A DNA stretch of 47,438 bases from Entomohabitans teleogrylli (GCF_001484765.1 NZ_KQ947381.1:1-47438), one strand, 5' to 3'. Positions 26,971-36,227 are shown, numbered from the stretch's first letter. Translations and numbers: made by a program. The notes: generated from the sequence alone by a model not told the origin.

Positions 26971-28614
26971 TTACTTCGCGTTCTTCAGCACTTCGCTGAC
27001 AATCTCTACCGCTTCTTTCTCGATCTGCTTACGGTGTTCCTCGCCAAGGAAACTCTCGCAGTAGATTTTGTAGGCGTCTTCGGTACCGGACGGACGAGCG
27101 GCGAACCAGCCGTTTTCCGTCATCACTTTAAGCCCGCCGATAGAGGCGCCGTTACCCGGCGCCGCCGTCAGACGCGCGGTGATCGGATCCCCCGCCAGAG
27201 TACTGGCGCTGACCATTTCCGGCGACAGTTTTGACAATGCCGCTTTCTGGGCCGAGGTAGCCGGCGCCTGAATGCGGTTGTAGCTCGGAGCGCCAAAGCG
27301 GGCCGCCAGTTCGTTATAGTGCTCCTGCGGGTTCTTACCCGTTACCGCGGTGATTTCCGCCGCCAGCAGGCACATGATGATGCCGTCTTTATCGGTGGAC
27401 CACGGCGTGCCGTCAAAACGCAGGAACGACGCCCCGGCGCTCTCTTCACCGCCAAAACCAAAGCTGCCGTCAAACAGGCCATCGACAAACCACTTAAAGC
27501 CGACCGGCACTTCCACCAGTTTGCGGCCTAAATCGGCGACCACCCGGTCAATCATTGCCGAAGAGACCAGGGTTTTACCTACCGCGACATCCTTGCCCCA
27601 CTGCGGGCGATGGCGGAACAGGTAGTTGATGGCCACCGCCAGATAGTGGTTCGGGTTCATCAACCCCGCCGGCGTGACAATACCGTGCCGGTCGTAATCC
27701 GGATCGTTACCGAACGCCAGGGAGAATTTATCGCGCAGCGCCAGCAGACCGGCCATCGCGCATTCAGAGGAGCAGTCCATACGGATAGCCCCGTCTTTAT
27801 CGAGATGCATAAAGCGGAAAGTCTGATCCACCGCGTCATTAACAATGGTCAGATCCAGTTGATAATGTTCCGCGATGCGCTTCCAGTACTCAATGCCGGA
27901 ACCGCCCAGCGGATCGACGCCCAGCTTCAGCCCCGCTTTCTGGATAGCCGCCATATCGACGATTTGCGCCAGCCCTTCGACAAACGGCTGCACCAGATCC
28001 TGCGCCTGCACATGGCCGCCGGCCCAGGCTTCATCCAGCGAAACGCGTTTAACCCCTTTCAGGCCATCCGCCAGCAGCGCGTTAGCGCGGTCTTCCACCA
28101 CTTTAGTGACGTTAGTATCCGCCGGACCGCCATTCGGCGGGTTGTACTTAATCCCGCCGTCTTCCGGAGGGTTATGGGACGGGGTAATCACAATACCGTC
28201 CGCCAGCGCGCCGCCCTTGCGGTTATGCACCAGAATCGCGTTGGAAACCGCCGGCGTCGGGGTATACCCGTTATCCTGCTGAACGATCACATCCACCCCG
28301 TTCGCCGCCAGCACTTCCAGCACCGAGATAAACGCCGGTTCGGACAGCGCGTGGGTGTCTTTCCCGACGTAGCACGGCCCGGTAATGCCATTTTTCGCCC
28401 GCTCTTCGGCAATCGCCTGAGCAATCGCCAGAATGTGCGGCTCGTTAAAGTTGTGGCGCGCCGCGCTGCCGCGATGACCGGAAGTGCCAAACTTTACAGC
28501 ATGTTCGGCGTTACCCACCTGCGGTTTCAGCACATAGTACTGGGCTGTCAGTTGGGCAACATTAATCAAATCACTCTGCTGTGCGGGTTGACCGGCACGA
28601 GTATGGTTAGCCAT
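26971..28614 (-). CDS. pgm: phosphoglucomutase
   Basis: 547 residues, nearly identical to E. coli Pgm. It interconverts glucose-1-P and glucose-6-P in the cytosol. The catalytic phosphoserine loop is [12 protein letters not shown]; the metal loop is DPDYDRHG; the sugar-binding loop is GEESAG; the C-terminal phosphate-binding site is [12 protein letters not shown]. It begins 24 nt after the seqA stop on the same strand, the seqA-pgm operon known in E. coli. Confidence 0.98.
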   Translation of the reverse strand: MANHTRAGQPAQQSDLINVAQLTAQYYVLKPQVGNAEHAVKFGTSGHRGSAARHNFNEPHILAIAQAIAEERAKNGITGPCYVGKDTHALSEPAFISVLEVLAANGVDVIVQQDNGYTPTPAVSNAILVHNRKGGALADGIVITPSHNPPEDGGIKYNPPNGGPADTNVTKVVEDRANALLADGLKGVKRVSLDEAWAGGHVQAQDLVQPFVEGLAQIVDMAAIQKAGLKLGVDPLGGSGIEYWKRIAEHYQLDLTIVNDAVDQTFRFMHLDKDGAIRMDCSSECAMAGLLALRDKFSLAFGNDPDYDRHGIVTPAGLMNPNHYLAVAINYLFRHRPQWGKDVAVGKTLVSSAMIDRVVADLGRKLVEVPVGFKWFVDGLFDGSFGFGGEESAGASFLRFDGTPWSTDKDGIIMCLLAAEITAVTGKNPQEHYNELAARFGAPSYNRIQAPATSAQKAALSKLSPEMVSASTLAGDPITARLTAAPGNGASIGGLKVMTENGWFAARPSGTEDAYKIYCESFLGEEHRKQIEKEAVEIVSEVLKNAK

Positions 28615-28638
28615 TGTCGATTCCTTGTGACGCGAATG

Positions 28639-29190
28639 TCAGATTGTGCCGCAAACCTTCTCAATCAATTCTGTCGGGAATTGCATTGATTGCATGATGT
28701 GTTCCACCATGCCGCATTTACGACCCGTGTTGGTATTGGTAATCACCCAGTATGGGGTACCCGGAATATGTTTGGGTTTAGTCTGGTTGCCGTTTTTCAG
28801 CAAGGTTTGTTCATCGCCGGCAAAATACACCCGGGTACGACCGTGCAGTGATTCGGTCGCCTCGTGGAACGCTTTTTCGTCCAGCTTGTACAGGGTGGAG
28901 AGTATCAGCATGAAACGATTTACGGCTTTTTTCTGCTCGGCGTATTCGTCCGAGAGCATCAGCTCGCGCATGGCGCGCACCCGATCCCGCGCCGGCGTCG
29001 CCGGCCGGGCTGCCGCAGTCGGCACCGGCTGCGGCGCTTTTACCGCCGCGCCCGCGGCCGCCTGCTGTTCAGGCTGGCTGGCGGCGACTTTCAGCATACG
29101 CCGTAAAATGTCGGACGCGCTTTCACCAATATGCTGAGTATGGCTGGCAATGTAGCGATACAGCTCGTCATCAACTTCAATCGTTTTCAT
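28639..29190 (-). CDS. seqA: negative regulator of replication initiation SeqA
   Basis: 183 residues (E. coli 181). The N-terminal oligomerisation domain MKTIEVDDELYRYIASHTQH and the C-terminal hemimethylated-GATC binding domain (from about 75; NRFMLILSTLYKLD, GRTRVYFAGDE, GTPYWVITNTNTGRKCGMV) are intact. The linker is rich in Ala and Pro. SeqA sequesters newly replicated oriC and organises nascent DNA. It leads the operon with pgm and is divergent from ybfF. Confidence 0.98.
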   Translation of the reverse strand: MKTIEVDDELYRYIASHTQHIGESASDILRRMLKVAASQPEQQAAAGAAVKAPQPVPTAAARPATPARDRVRAMRELMLSDEYAEQKKAVNRFMLILSTLYKLDEKAFHEATESLHGRTRVYFAGDEQTLLKNGNQTKPKHIPGTPYWVITNTNTGRKCGMVEHIMQSMQFPTELIEKVCGTI

Positions 29191-29374
29191 CTTAATCCAG
29201 TGTCATTATCATTCTGAATGCGAGTGGTTGAGATTATAAAATCAAATCCCAACCACCGATAGCGTTAACCTGAGACGGGGCGCGCAAGTGAGAGCGATGT
29301 CGCGACTTGCGGCCGACCCGTAGAATGGGGAACATAATACCCTAACCTGACTCTCCCCTAAAAAGAACTTTGCG

Positions 29375-30154
29375 ATGAAATTAAACGCCCGGATACAAAC
29401 TGCACAGAAGCCTGACCACCGCTCTCCTATTGTCCTGATTCACGGGCTATTTGGCAGCCTTGATAATCTGGGGGTGCTGGCGCGCTCGCTGGTGGAAAAC
29501 CACACGGTACTCCAGGTTGATATGCGCAACCACGGCCTTTCCCCGCGCAGCGACAGTATGTCGTGGCGCGATATGGCCGGGGATATCCTCGACACCATGG
29601 ACGCTTACCATCTCTCCCACGCTACGCTTATCGGCCACTCGATGGGCGGCAAAGCGGCGATGACCGTTACCGCCCTCGCGCCGCAGCGGGTCGACGCGCT
29701 GGTCGCCATCGACATTGCGCCGGTCGACTATGATGTACGGCGTCATGATGAGATCTTCAGCGCTATCCGCGCTGTCAGCGATCGGGGAGCCGCAACCCGC
29801 CATCAGGCGGCGGCCATAATGCGTGATTTCGTCGGTGAAGAAGGGGTGATTCAGTTCCTGCTGAAATCGTTTGTCGATGGCGAGTGGCGCTTCAATGTCC
29901 CGGTGCTGTGGGACAACTACCGGCAGATTGTCGGCTGGGAAGAGGTGCCGGCCTGGCCCCATCCGGCGCTGTTCATTTGCGGCGGCCAGTCGCCCTATGT
30001 TCAGCCCCGGTACCGGCCAGCCATTATCGCTCAGTTTCCCCGCGCCCAGGCCCATGTGATTGCCGGCGCCGGCCACTGGGTTCACGCCGAAAAACCCGAT
30101 GCCGTGCTGCGGGCAATTCAGCGTTTTCTGAATGAACGCCGGGAAACTGATTAA
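29375..30154 (+). CDS. ybfF: alpha/beta-hydrolase esterase YbfF
   Basis: 259 residues (E. coli 254). The oxyanion region is IVLIHGLFGSLDNLG, the nucleophile is Ser89 in LIGHSMGGKAAM, and the catalytic His is in GAGHWVHAEKP. E. coli YbfF hydrolyses short-chain esters, and acyl-CoA thioesterase activity has been reported for the family; its physiological substrate is not certain. It is divergent from seqA, and the LexA-like box of ybfE covers its stop codon. Confidence 0.93.
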   Translation: MKLNARIQTAQKPDHRSPIVLIHGLFGSLDNLGVLARSLVENHTVLQVDMRNHGLSPRSDSMSWRDMAGDILDTMDAYHLSHATLIGHSMGGKAAMTVTALAPQRVDALVAIDIAPVDYDVRRHDEIFSAIRAVSDRGAATRHQAAAIMRDFVGEEGVIQFLLKSFVDGEWRFNVPVLWDNYRQIVGWEEVPAWPHPALFICGGQSPYVQPRYRPAIIAQFPRAQAHVIAGAGHWVHAEKPDAVLRAIQRFLNERRETD

Positions 30155-30164
30155 AAACCCAGCG
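30145..30164 (+). promoter_or_regulatory. LexA (SOS) box of ybfE
   Basis: AACTGATTAAAAACCCAGCG has the CTG-N10-CAG frame of an SOS box and, as I recall it, is the same as the LexA site reported for E. coli ybfE. It overlaps the last codons and stop of ybfF, about 120 nt upstream of ybfE. Confidence 0.65.
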
Positions 30165-30284
30165 ACCAGTGTTCAGATTCGCCTTACGCGTTGGCGCGCC
30201 CTGTTCCCTGATGTATGATGGCGCGCTAAAAATGCGCGGGCCACGGCTCTGCGTACGCCTGTTTTCCCTGTCAGTAGTCTAATC

Positions 30285-30566
30285 ATGGCAAAAGAACAAA
30301 CGGACCGTACGACTCTCGATCTGTTCGCAAACGAGCGTCGCCCGGGAAGACCGAAAACCAATCCGCTATCGCGCGATGAACAGTTGCGCATTAATAAACG
30401 TAACCAGCTGCGGCGCGACAAAGTTCGCGGCCTGAAGCGCGTGGAACTGAAGCTTAACGCCGACGCGGTGGAAGCCCTCAACCACCTGGCGGATGCGCGC
30501 AATATCAGCCGTAGCGAACTCATTGAAGCCATGTTGCTGGAGCAGCTTGACCAGTTACAACGTTAG
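30285..30566 (+). CDS. ybfE: LexA-regulated CopG/ribbon-helix-helix-like protein YbfE
   Basis: 93 residues (E. coli 97). The strongly basic N-terminal half (RRPGRPKTNPLSRDEQLRIN) precedes a segment resembling a ribbon-helix-helix fold (VRGLKRVELKLNADAVEALN, then ISRSELIEAMLLEQL), so DNA binding is likely. In E. coli it belongs to the SOS regulon; a matching LexA-type box is present at 30145-30164. The function is unknown. It lies between ybfF and fldA on the same strand, as in E. coli. Confidence 0.92.
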   Translation: MAKEQTDRTTLDLFANERRPGRPKTNPLSRDEQLRINKRNQLRRDKVRGLKRVELKLNADAVEALNHLADARNISRSELIEAMLLEQLDQLQR

Positions 30567-30721
30567 GCATCGACCGGCGAAAAAGGACGCCGGATGTGGC
30601 AGAGTGTGCACCGGCGCCTGATACAGGTTTCCGCTGCGGGATCTGTTCTGCTATGATTGTGCTGGCCGTTGACATGATGTGGCCCCCCATACCATATAAG
30701 TTTCAAGAGGTTATTTAATTC

Positions 30722-31252
30722 ATGGCAATCGTAGGCATTTTTTTCGGCAGCGACACCGGCAACACCGAAAATATCGCAAAAATGATTCAAAAACAGCTCG
30801 GTAAAGACGTTGCTGAGGTGCATGACATTGCTAAAAGCAGCAAAGAGGACCTGGAAGGCTTCGACATTATGCTGCTCGGCATCCCGACCTGGTATTACGG
30901 CGAAGCCCAGTGCGACTGGGATGACTTCTTCCCGACGCTCGAAGAGATTGATTTCAACGGTAAACTGGTCGCGCTGTTTGGCTGCGGGGACCAGGAAGAC
31001 TATGCCGAATACTTCTGCGACGCCCTTGGCACGATCCGCGACATTATTGAACCGCGCGGCGCGACCATCGTTGGTCACTGGCCGACGGCGGGCTACCATT
31101 TTGAAGCCTCCAAAGGGCTGGCGGACGACGACCACTTTGTCGGCCTGGCGATTGACGAAGATCGTCAGCCGGAACTCACCAGCGAACGCGTGGAAAAGTG
31201 GGTAAAACAGATTTCCGAAGAGCTGCAGTTAGACGCTATTATCAATGCCTGA
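30722..31252 (+). CDS. fldA: flavodoxin 1
   Basis: 176 residues, the E. coli length. The FMN phosphate loop is [11 protein letters not shown], and the flavin is stacked by the Trp loop ([16 protein letters not shown]) and Tyr loop ([15 protein letters not shown]). It is the electron donor for IspG/IspH, methionine synthase reactivation and biotin synthase. The ribosome binding site is AAGAGG. A -35-like TTGACA occurs at 30669-30674, but no well-spaced -10 is clear. It precedes fur, as in E. coli. Confidence 0.98.
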   Translation: MAIVGIFFGSDTGNTENIAKMIQKQLGKDVAEVHDIAKSSKEDLEGFDIMLLGIPTWYYGEAQCDWDDFFPTLEEIDFNGKLVALFGCGDQEDYAEYFCDALGTIRDIIEPRGATIVGHWPTAGYHFEASKGLADDDHFVGLAIDEDRQPELTSERVEKWVKQISEELQLDAIINA

Positions 31253-31258
31253 CCGTCC

Positions 31259-31286
31259 TGCGGCGTAGCGTCCAGGCTACGCCGCA
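31259..31286 (+). terminator. hairpin after fldA
   Basis: TGCGGCGTAG (31259-31268) and CTACGCCGCA (31277-31286) form a perfect 10-bp stem with an 8-nt loop. It starts 6 nt after the fldA stop. The following TTGATAGG is not a proper T-run, so some readthrough into fur is expected. Confidence 0.6.
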
Positions 31287-31438
31287 TTGATAGGTATTAC
31301 CAATTAAAATAATCGCTACATTTTTTTAACTTTTCTGCGCGGCACTGTACAATGTCCCCCTGGTTAATCGGATGATTTTATTGCCCCGTGTGATGTAAAT
31401 CCGGTTTTGAGTACTGATTATTTGCGCGATGGGTGTTG

Positions 31439-31467
31439 TTTCCATTTAGTAACAGCAGTTCTATAAT
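31439..31467 (+). promoter_or_regulatory. candidate fur-proximal promoter with a weak Fur box
   Basis: TTTCCA (31439-31444) and a perfect TATAAT (31462-31467) have a 17-bp spacer. In E. coli the same place carries a Fur box overlapping the -10. Here 31462-31480 matches the 19-bp Fur consensus at only about 11 positions by eye, so iron-Fur autoregulation may be weaker. Confidence 0.45.
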
Positions 31468-31510
31468 GAGACGCATCCATCTTAAGGCGTACCCGATTTT
31501 CACTTGTTGA
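31466..31510 (+). other. truncated equivalent of the uof leader frame
   Basis: In E. coli a 28-codon frame (uof) runs from about this ATG into the fur start and couples fur translation to it, allowing RyhB control. Here the ATG at 31466 reaches a TGA after 14 codons (31508-31510), 32 nt before fur. The frame that would end with the uof stop overlapping fur (CAT-GAC-TGA) carries an in-frame TAA at 31521-31523 and has no start codon between it and fur. Coupling of the E. coli type therefore looks absent. Confidence 0.55.
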
Positions 31511-31542
31511 AGTGAATCGCTAAGCAACAGGACAAATTCCGC

Positions 31543-31995
31543 ATGACTGACAACAATACCGCATTAAAGAAAGCTGGCCTGAAAGTCACGCTTCCCCGGT
31601 TAAAAATCCTGGAGGTACTGCAGGAGCCGGACAATCACCACGTCAGTGCGGAAGACTTATACAAACGTTTGATCGATATGGGCGAAGAGATTGGTCTGGC
31701 CACCGTATACCGGGTGCTGAACCAGTTCGATGATGCCGGTATCGTAACCCGCCATAATTTTGAAGGCGGCAAATCGGTTTTTGAGCTGACTCAACAACAT
31801 CATCACGATCATCTGATCTGTCTGGACTGCGGTAAAGTGATCGAATTCAGCGACGATTCCATTGAAGCGCGCCAGCGTGAAATTGCGTCGCGTCACGGTA
31901 TCCGCCTGACTAACCACAGTTTGTACCTTTACGGCCACTGCGCTGAAGGCGATTGCCGCAGCGACGAGTCATTGCACGATTTACACAACAAATAA
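31543..31995 (+). CDS. fur: ferric uptake regulator
   Basis: 150 residues (E. coli 148). The winged-helix DNA-binding domain is N-terminal (LKVTLPRLKILEVLQEP, then EIGLATVYRVLNQFDDAGIV). The metal-binding dimer domain shows QQHHHDHLICLDCGKVIEF with the CxxC zinc ligands and later HCAEGDC. Fe2+-Fur represses iron acquisition genes. It starts with ACAGGAC upstream and follows fldA, as in other enterics. Confidence 0.98.
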   Translation: MTDNNTALKKAGLKVTLPRLKILEVLQEPDNHHVSAEDLYKRLIDMGEEIGLATVYRVLNQFDDAGIVTRHNFEGGKSVFELTQQHHHDHLICLDCGKVIEFSDDSIEARQREIASRHGIRLTNHSLYLYGHCAEGDCRSDESLHDLHNK

Positions 31996-32017
31996 GTCTC
32001 CCATTCTCAGACACCAT

Positions 32018-32040
32018 AAGGCCGGGTTTTTCCCGGCCTT
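32018..32040 (+). terminator. terminator of fur (copy 1)
   Basis: AAGGCCGGG-TTTTT-CCCGGCCTT is a perfect 9-bp stem followed by TATATT, 22 nt after the fur stop. An identical 23-nt copy occurs at 32181-32203. Confidence 0.85.
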
Positions 32041-32126
32041 TATATTGATGAAAAACCGCACCCCATTGCTGAACTGGCAGATATCAACCGATAACAACCT
32101 GGGAAAATCAATTTTTTGATTTTCGG

Positions 32127-32180
32127 CTGATAGCCACAAAGGAGAAAAAACCACGCTTTTTCCTCCTTTGTGGCTATCAG
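32127..32180. repeat. long perfect inverted repeat (hairpin)
   Basis: The arms 32127-32144 (CTGATAGCCACAAAGGAG) and 32163-32180 are exact reverse complements over 18 bp. Inside, AAAAA and TTTTT can extend the stem past one bulged base, leaving a loop of about 7 nt. A separate small dyad, AAAATCAA-TTTT-TTGATTTT, precedes it at 32104-32123. Confidence 0.85.
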
Positions 32181-32203
32181 AAGGCCGGGTTTTTCCCGGC
32201 CTT
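32181..32203 (+). terminator. second identical copy of the fur terminator
   Basis: The 23-nt sequence AAGGCCGGG-TTTTT-CCCGGCCTT is identical to that at 32018-32040, 163 bp upstream, and begins directly after the long hairpin. It would terminate any transcript containing the hairpin. Confidence 0.8.
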
Positions 32204-32306
32204 ATTACTTTGTTTATCTTATTGCTTTTCCGCTCATACCTGACCCGGGTGTTGCGCTAGAATAGATCTGTCTGCGTCGCTAATACACGGAACCGGTTGC
32301 TGTACC

Positions 32307-32921
32307 ATGCTAAAACTCCCCGCTAAACCTCTGGTGGCTATTAACGCTATCACTGCTCTTTTCGCTGAAGACCACCCTCATCTGGTGGCGGCTAAAAACA
32401 GCCTGATTGATGTCGCGCAGGGGAAAATTTGTATTATCCATGCCGGGAAACACACGCTGCTGCGCCAGAGCGACAGACTGGTTATCGATAAAGGCGACGC
32501 CCCCGGAATTTACGGCATCGCCATGGGCTTTTACCCGATGGCTTTTTTCCGCCTGTACGCTGAGTCAACGTGTCACTATCAACTGATCGATCATCAGCGG
32601 TTTTTCGCCACCATTGCCGCGCACGATGCCCATCACCATCTCTATACCCTGCTTTCCTGGTTTCTCGCCACGCTGTGTATGCGTGAAGAGATGCTGATCG
32701 GCCATGACAGTTACCGGACAATCCGTGGGACACTGCTGCGCCTGTGGCAACAGGAGGAGAGTACGCGCGCCACCACCAACGTAGCGGATTACATTGTCAG
32801 GAGAACCAACCTGTCGCGCAGTATGGTGATGAAAGTGCTGGCGACGCTGCTCCATACCGGCTATATCGCCATCGAAAAGGGAAAACTGACGCAGCTTGAG
32901 ACGCTACCGGAAGAGCTATAA
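32307..32921 (+). CDS. YaiV/IprA-like winged-helix regulator
   Basis: 204 residues, similar in plan to E. coli YaiV (207 residues; IprA in Salmonella, named for inhibition of peroxide resistance). The N-terminal half is a Crp-like beta-roll (GKICIIHAGKHTLLRQSDRLVI and AMGFYPMAFFRLYAEST) without evident cNMP-binding residues. The C-terminal half is a winged HTH with LIGHDSYRTIRGTLLRLWQQ, RTNLSRSMVMKVLATLLHTG and YIAIEKGKLTQLETLPEEL, matching the YaiV C-terminus in layout. No strong Shine-Dalgarno precedes the ATG. The target is unknown; it may be an accessory paralog. It is not part of the fur-chiP interval in E. coli as I remember it. Confidence 0.75.
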   Translation: MLKLPAKPLVAINAITALFAEDHPHLVAAKNSLIDVAQGKICIIHAGKHTLLRQSDRLVIDKGDAPGIYGIAMGFYPMAFFRLYAESTCHYQLIDHQRFFATIAAHDAHHHLYTLLSWFLATLCMREEMLIGHDSYRTIRGTLLRLWQQEESTRATTNVADYIVRRTNLSRSMVMKVLATLLHTGYIAIEKGKLTQLETLPEEL

Positions 32922-32996
32922 ATGACGGTATCCGGCCCGGTCAATTTCATACCCATCTTACCAGACAACGCATTGCAATCATCCCCGGGATTGCTT

Positions 32997-33014
32997 ACTG
33001 TGCGATAGCACAGT
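32997..33014. terminator. small hairpin after the YaiV-like gene
   Basis: ACTGTGC-GATA-GCACAGT is a perfect 7-bp stem with a 4-nt loop, 75 nt after the stop. No T-run follows on either strand, so its role as terminator is uncertain. Confidence 0.35.
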
Positions 33015-33070
33015 TAACTATGGGTGCCGATGTAGGGCGTCAGTGATACGCCTGGATAAGGATAAACAGG

Positions 33071-33484
33071 ATGAAAAGGATTACCCCTGTTAGTGCAATT
33101 ATCTTAGTCGTGAGTTGTGGTATGCATTCAAATGATCCGCGACCGCCACACTTCAGAGCACCGGTTTCCATTGTTAATGGCAAGGTATGTGTCAAAGTAC
33201 AACCGCAAAATGATGAAAAGCTGTCAATGCTGATTATCGGCGAGCCAGGAAACGAGAGTAATAAACTCAGCAAAGTTTACTCTGAGGACGCTATTTCGGT
33301 TACATCCGATCAATGTATTCCCACCTATGATTACAGATTTACCGTCGGTAACGTTTATACCTTTGATATTATTCTGGAATCTCTGGATAAAAGAAAAAAG
33401 GGGATCGTACCCTACTCCCGTATCTATGGTACAAGCTTCCTCCTGGAATACAGTAGCGGCAAGTTATCGGCCAGCCCACTTTAG
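33071..33484 (+). CDS. small periplasmic lipoprotein, resembles putative T6SS immunity lipoproteins
   Basis: 137 residues. The N-terminal segment MKRITPVSAIILVVSCGMHSN has a hydrophobic core followed by V-V-S-Cys16, a usable lipobox; Gly and Met after Cys suggest release to the outer membrane by Lol. The mature domain has the pattern NGKVCVKVQPQNDEKLSMLI and a later conserved-looking Cys (DQCIPTYDYRF), like the DUF7480-type proteins that annotation pipelines call putative T6SS immunity periplasmic lipoprotein. That resemblance is from memory. No effector, VgrG or PAAR gene lies in the window, so it would be an orphan immunity gene. Codon use is less GC-rich than in the neighbours, which suggests acquisition. 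Confidence 0.6.
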   Translation: MKRITPVSAIILVVSCGMHSNDPRPPHFRAPVSIVNGKVCVKVQPQNDEKLSMLIIGEPGNESNKLSKVYSEDAISVTSDQCIPTYDYRFTVGNVYTFDIILESLDKRKKGIVPYSRIYGTSFLLEYSSGKLSASPL

Positions 33485-33518
33485 GCTGTATCAGGCGCAA
33501 TCAGAATAACAGATAAAA

Positions 33519-33546
33519 AAGCGGTACCCGTAATGGCGTACCGCTT
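33519..33546 (-). terminator. terminator of chb
   Basis: On the minus strand AAGCGGTAC and GTACCGCTT form a 9-bp stem with a 10-nt loop, followed by TTTTTT. It lies 23 nt after the chb stop. Confidence 0.85.
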
Positions 33547-33569
33547 GATAGCTGATCGCTAATTAATGC

Positions 33570-36227
33570 TTATTTTACTGCTTCAGCGCGGCTAAAGCGT
33601 TTACCGTCCGGGCTAACGGCACGTACCAGCACATCGCCCTGCACCTGCGGACGCGCGCGGTCGTTGTAGCGCTGCCAGTTGGCGCCGTTATCCGTGGAGT
33701 ATTCGATAGCCAGCCCCGGCAGACCGATATTGGCCTCCAGCACGCCGCCCGCGACTCTGGCGCCCGGCACCGGAATACGATACGCCACGCCAGTCTTATC
33801 TATTTTCGCCAGTTCGCGCTGACCGAGGAGATTGGCAAAGCGAGTCCAGTCTTTATGCAGCGCATCCTGATTAACGTGTTGAGTCACGCCGCCCTTAAAC
33901 TCACGACCGGCCTGGTAATCCAGCTCCCAGGAGGCCTGGTGCCAGCCGCGCTCGGCCAGTGCGATAAGACGCGGGAACAGACGGTATTCCATCTCGTCGT
34001 CGGTACGCACCACTTCGCTCCACACCTGCGCTGAAACGCCATAAGCGCCCGGCCACGGTTTGTCCGACTTCGCTTCGAACGCATTTCCATCGCGGTCAAC
34101 GGAAGTTTCCGCGTTCTGCGGCAGGTTGTTCGGCGCAAAGCTGAACACCTTACGTTCGTCGCTAAAGCGCGTGCCCCAATAGTAGCCCGGCTCCTGCGGG
34201 TTCACTTCATACGGGAAATCAAAGTAGACGTAATCCGGGTTAGAGATGGTCACCTCATAGCCTTTGTTGGCCCAGTCGTTCACCGAATCGGCGCCGCCCC
34301 AGAACAGCGTATCCCAGAAGTTAACCCCGACGCGCTTCGTGGCGAACGATGAGGAATCTTTGGCATCTTTCAGGCCATCCTGCCATGCCTGCATCTTATC
34401 GATACCGTGCTGGTTAACAATCTTGCTGACTTCCATCGCGAACCAGCTCGGCAGGTGCTCCATATCCTCGACTTTGCCCTCTTTGAGCATCGCCTGGCAG
34501 ACCTGGGATTTCGCCCACGGTTTGTCCTGCTTGCTCAAATCCAGTTGGCCTTTACCGGCTTCCGGGTTTTTCTTGTCGGTATAACCTGCGCCCAGATAGA
34601 TGTTCTTGGCTTCATCGCCGCCAAAGTGCCAGGTGGTCAGGGGCAGACCAGCCTCTCTGTGCATCTGCTGGATTTCGCCGATCACTTTATCCACAAAGTT
34701 ACGGGAAGATTCCAGACACGGGTTCAGATAGCCGGTGCGATCGTAGAACTGTACCCCGGTGGTATTGGAGGTATCGGTCGGATCCAGCAGGCGGTATTGA
34801 TTCGCCTCCTGCTCTTTACCCGCCTTCATCAGCCGATCGTAGCGCGCTTCCATGGAGATCACCGCGGCGCGGGCGTGGGCCGGCACATCGATTTCAGGAA
34901 TCACATCAATCTGGCGCGCTTTCGCATACTTCAGAATCTCGATGTAATCAGCACGGCTGAAGTAACCGCTGCCGTTAGTGCTGGTGTCCGGGCCGGAACC
35001 CAGTTGCGGCAACAGACAGGTTTTTTCGGTCAGGTCATGGCAACGCTTGCTGCCTACTTCCGTCAACTCCGGCAGACCGGGGATCTCAATACGCCAGCCT
35101 TCGTCATCGCTGAGATGGAAATGGAATTTATTCAGTTTGTACGCCGCCATCTGATCCAGCGCGCGCAGGATTGCCGCCTTGCTATGGAAGTTACGGCCAA
35201 CGTCAATAAACATGCCGCGATACTGGAAGCGCGGCGCATCTTTGGCATCGAGGGTAGCGATCTTCATCGGCCCTTCGCTCGGCACCAGAGAGAGAATCGA
35301 CTGCAGACCGTAGAAAACCCCGGCCTGATCGTAACCGGTAACCACCGCTTCTTTCGCGCCGATCTTCAGCATGTAAGCGCCCGGCACCGCGGTTTTACCG
35401 TCAAAGGCTTTGGTGGCGATTTCGGTACGAATTGGGTAGCCGGCGCCGGTCTTCACCCCCAGCAGCGCAAAACGTTCGGCAATCACGTCCGCTGAAGGCT
35501 TCACCAGCGCGGAAAGATCCAGCTTCACGCCCTTGCTCAGATCGACATCCTGACCGTGAATTTTGACTTCCAGCGGGGTCGGCATGATCTGGCCGCGCAG
35601 CGCTGCGCTGTTGAGCAACTTAACATCGCTGTTCTTCTCAAAGCGCGCTTCCGCGGTCATCAGGACGTTATTGTCGTCCGTGGTACGTTTCCACTCATCG
35701 CCGTTCATCGGCGTAACGAACTGGCTGAGATCTTCGGTATTGGTGCTGGCAATCACTTTTGGCTCGGCATCGCCGGAGGTCACATACCAGCGCGGAATCA
35801 CGTCGGTCATGAACAGTTGCCAGTATTCATTGATGATGGGGATCTCTACCGACTGATTGGCCGGGAAACCGGTAAATTTAGCGGTCGGCTCCAGTTTATG
35901 CAGATCGCCGACAATATGCGTCACTTTAAACTGTTCGTTATCCACACTAAGGATCTGGCGGATACTCGGGAAATAGATAGCCCAGTCTTTACCGGTAATC
36001 GCTTCACCGTGGTTAGTCAGTTTAATGGTGGCTTTATTACAGGAAGCCCAATCGGCGCCCAGTGCGGCGCAATCCACGCCGTTCAGCGCCGCATGGTTAT
36101 CATTCACCGTATAATTCACTTTCAACTGGCTGATTTGATCAACCGTCTGCTGGCCGGCAAACGCCGCGCCGCTGCTGATAAGACCGACAATTAAACTGCC
36201 CAGTACGCTTGCTTTAAATGTCTTCAT
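33570..36227 (-). CDS. chb: chitobiase (beta-N-acetylhexosaminidase, GH20)
   Basis: 885 residues, the length of Serratia marcescens chitobiase. A signal peptide ([20 protein letters not shown]..., cleavage near AAFA) precedes the N-terminal carbohydrate-binding domain, a GH20 lead domain, the catalytic barrel and a C-terminal Ig-like domain ([15 protein letters not shown] onward). The catalytic acid pair is Asp538-Glu539 in [30 protein letters not shown] and [13 protein letters not shown] are conserved barrel strands. It cleaves chitobiose to GlcNAc in the periplasm. It lies 158 nt downstream of chiP on the same strand, so porin and enzyme are probably one operon, like chiPQ-ctb of Serratia, but with no chiQ. 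Confidence 0.94.
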   Translation of the reverse strand: MKTFKASVLGSLIVGLISSGAAFAGQQTVDQISQLKVNYTVNDNHAALNGVDCAALGADWASCNKATIKLTNHGEAITGKDWAIYFPSIRQILSVDNEQFKVTHIVGDLHKLEPTAKFTGFPANQSVEIPIINEYWQLFMTDVIPRWYVTSGDAEPKVIASTNTEDLSQFVTPMNGDEWKRTTDDNNVLMTAEARFEKNSDVKLLNSAALRGQIMPTPLEVKIHGQDVDLSKGVKLDLSALVKPSADVIAERFALLGVKTGAGYPIRTEIATKAFDGKTAVPGAYMLKIGAKEAVVTGYDQAGVFYGLQSILSLVPSEGPMKIATLDAKDAPRFQYRGMFIDVGRNFHSKAAILRALDQMAAYKLNKFHFHLSDDEGWRIEIPGLPELTEVGSKRCHDLTEKTCLLPQLGSGPDTSTNGSGYFSRADYIEILKYAKARQIDVIPEIDVPAHARAAVISMEARYDRLMKAGKEQEANQYRLLDPTDTSNTTGVQFYDRTGYLNPCLESSRNFVDKVIGEIQQMHREAGLPLTTWHFGGDEAKNIYLGAGYTDKKNPEAGKGQLDLSKQDKPWAKSQVCQAMLKEGKVEDMEHLPSWFAMEVSKIVNQHGIDKMQAWQDGLKDAKDSSSFATKRVGVNFWDTLFWGGADSVNDWANKGYEVTISNPDYVYFDFPYEVNPQEPGYYWGTRFSDERKVFSFAPNNLPQNAETSVDRDGNAFEAKSDKPWPGAYGVSAQVWSEVVRTDDEMEYRLFPRLIALAERGWHQASWELDYQAGREFKGGVTQHVNQDALHKDWTRFANLLGQRELAKIDKTGVAYRIPVPGARVAGGVLEANIGLPGLAIEYSTDNGANWQRYNDRARPQVQGDVLVRAVSPDGKRFSRAEAVK

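Noticed and set aside
27610-28689. 359-codon plus-strand frame opposite pgm
   Set aside because: Antisense shadow of a near-identical E. coli Pgm; composition is atypical of protein.
29282-29309. CGCAAGT...ACTTGCG dyad between seqA and ybfF as a terminator
   Set aside because: It lies between divergent genes and has no T-run; possibly a regulator site, but nothing identifies it.
33040-33273. 77-codon minus-strand frame over the lipoprotein start
   Set aside because: Antisense to a gene with a clear signal sequence; no support.
34407-35495. 362-codon plus-strand frame opposite chb
   Set aside because: Antisense of an intact GH20 enzyme, with no motif of its own.
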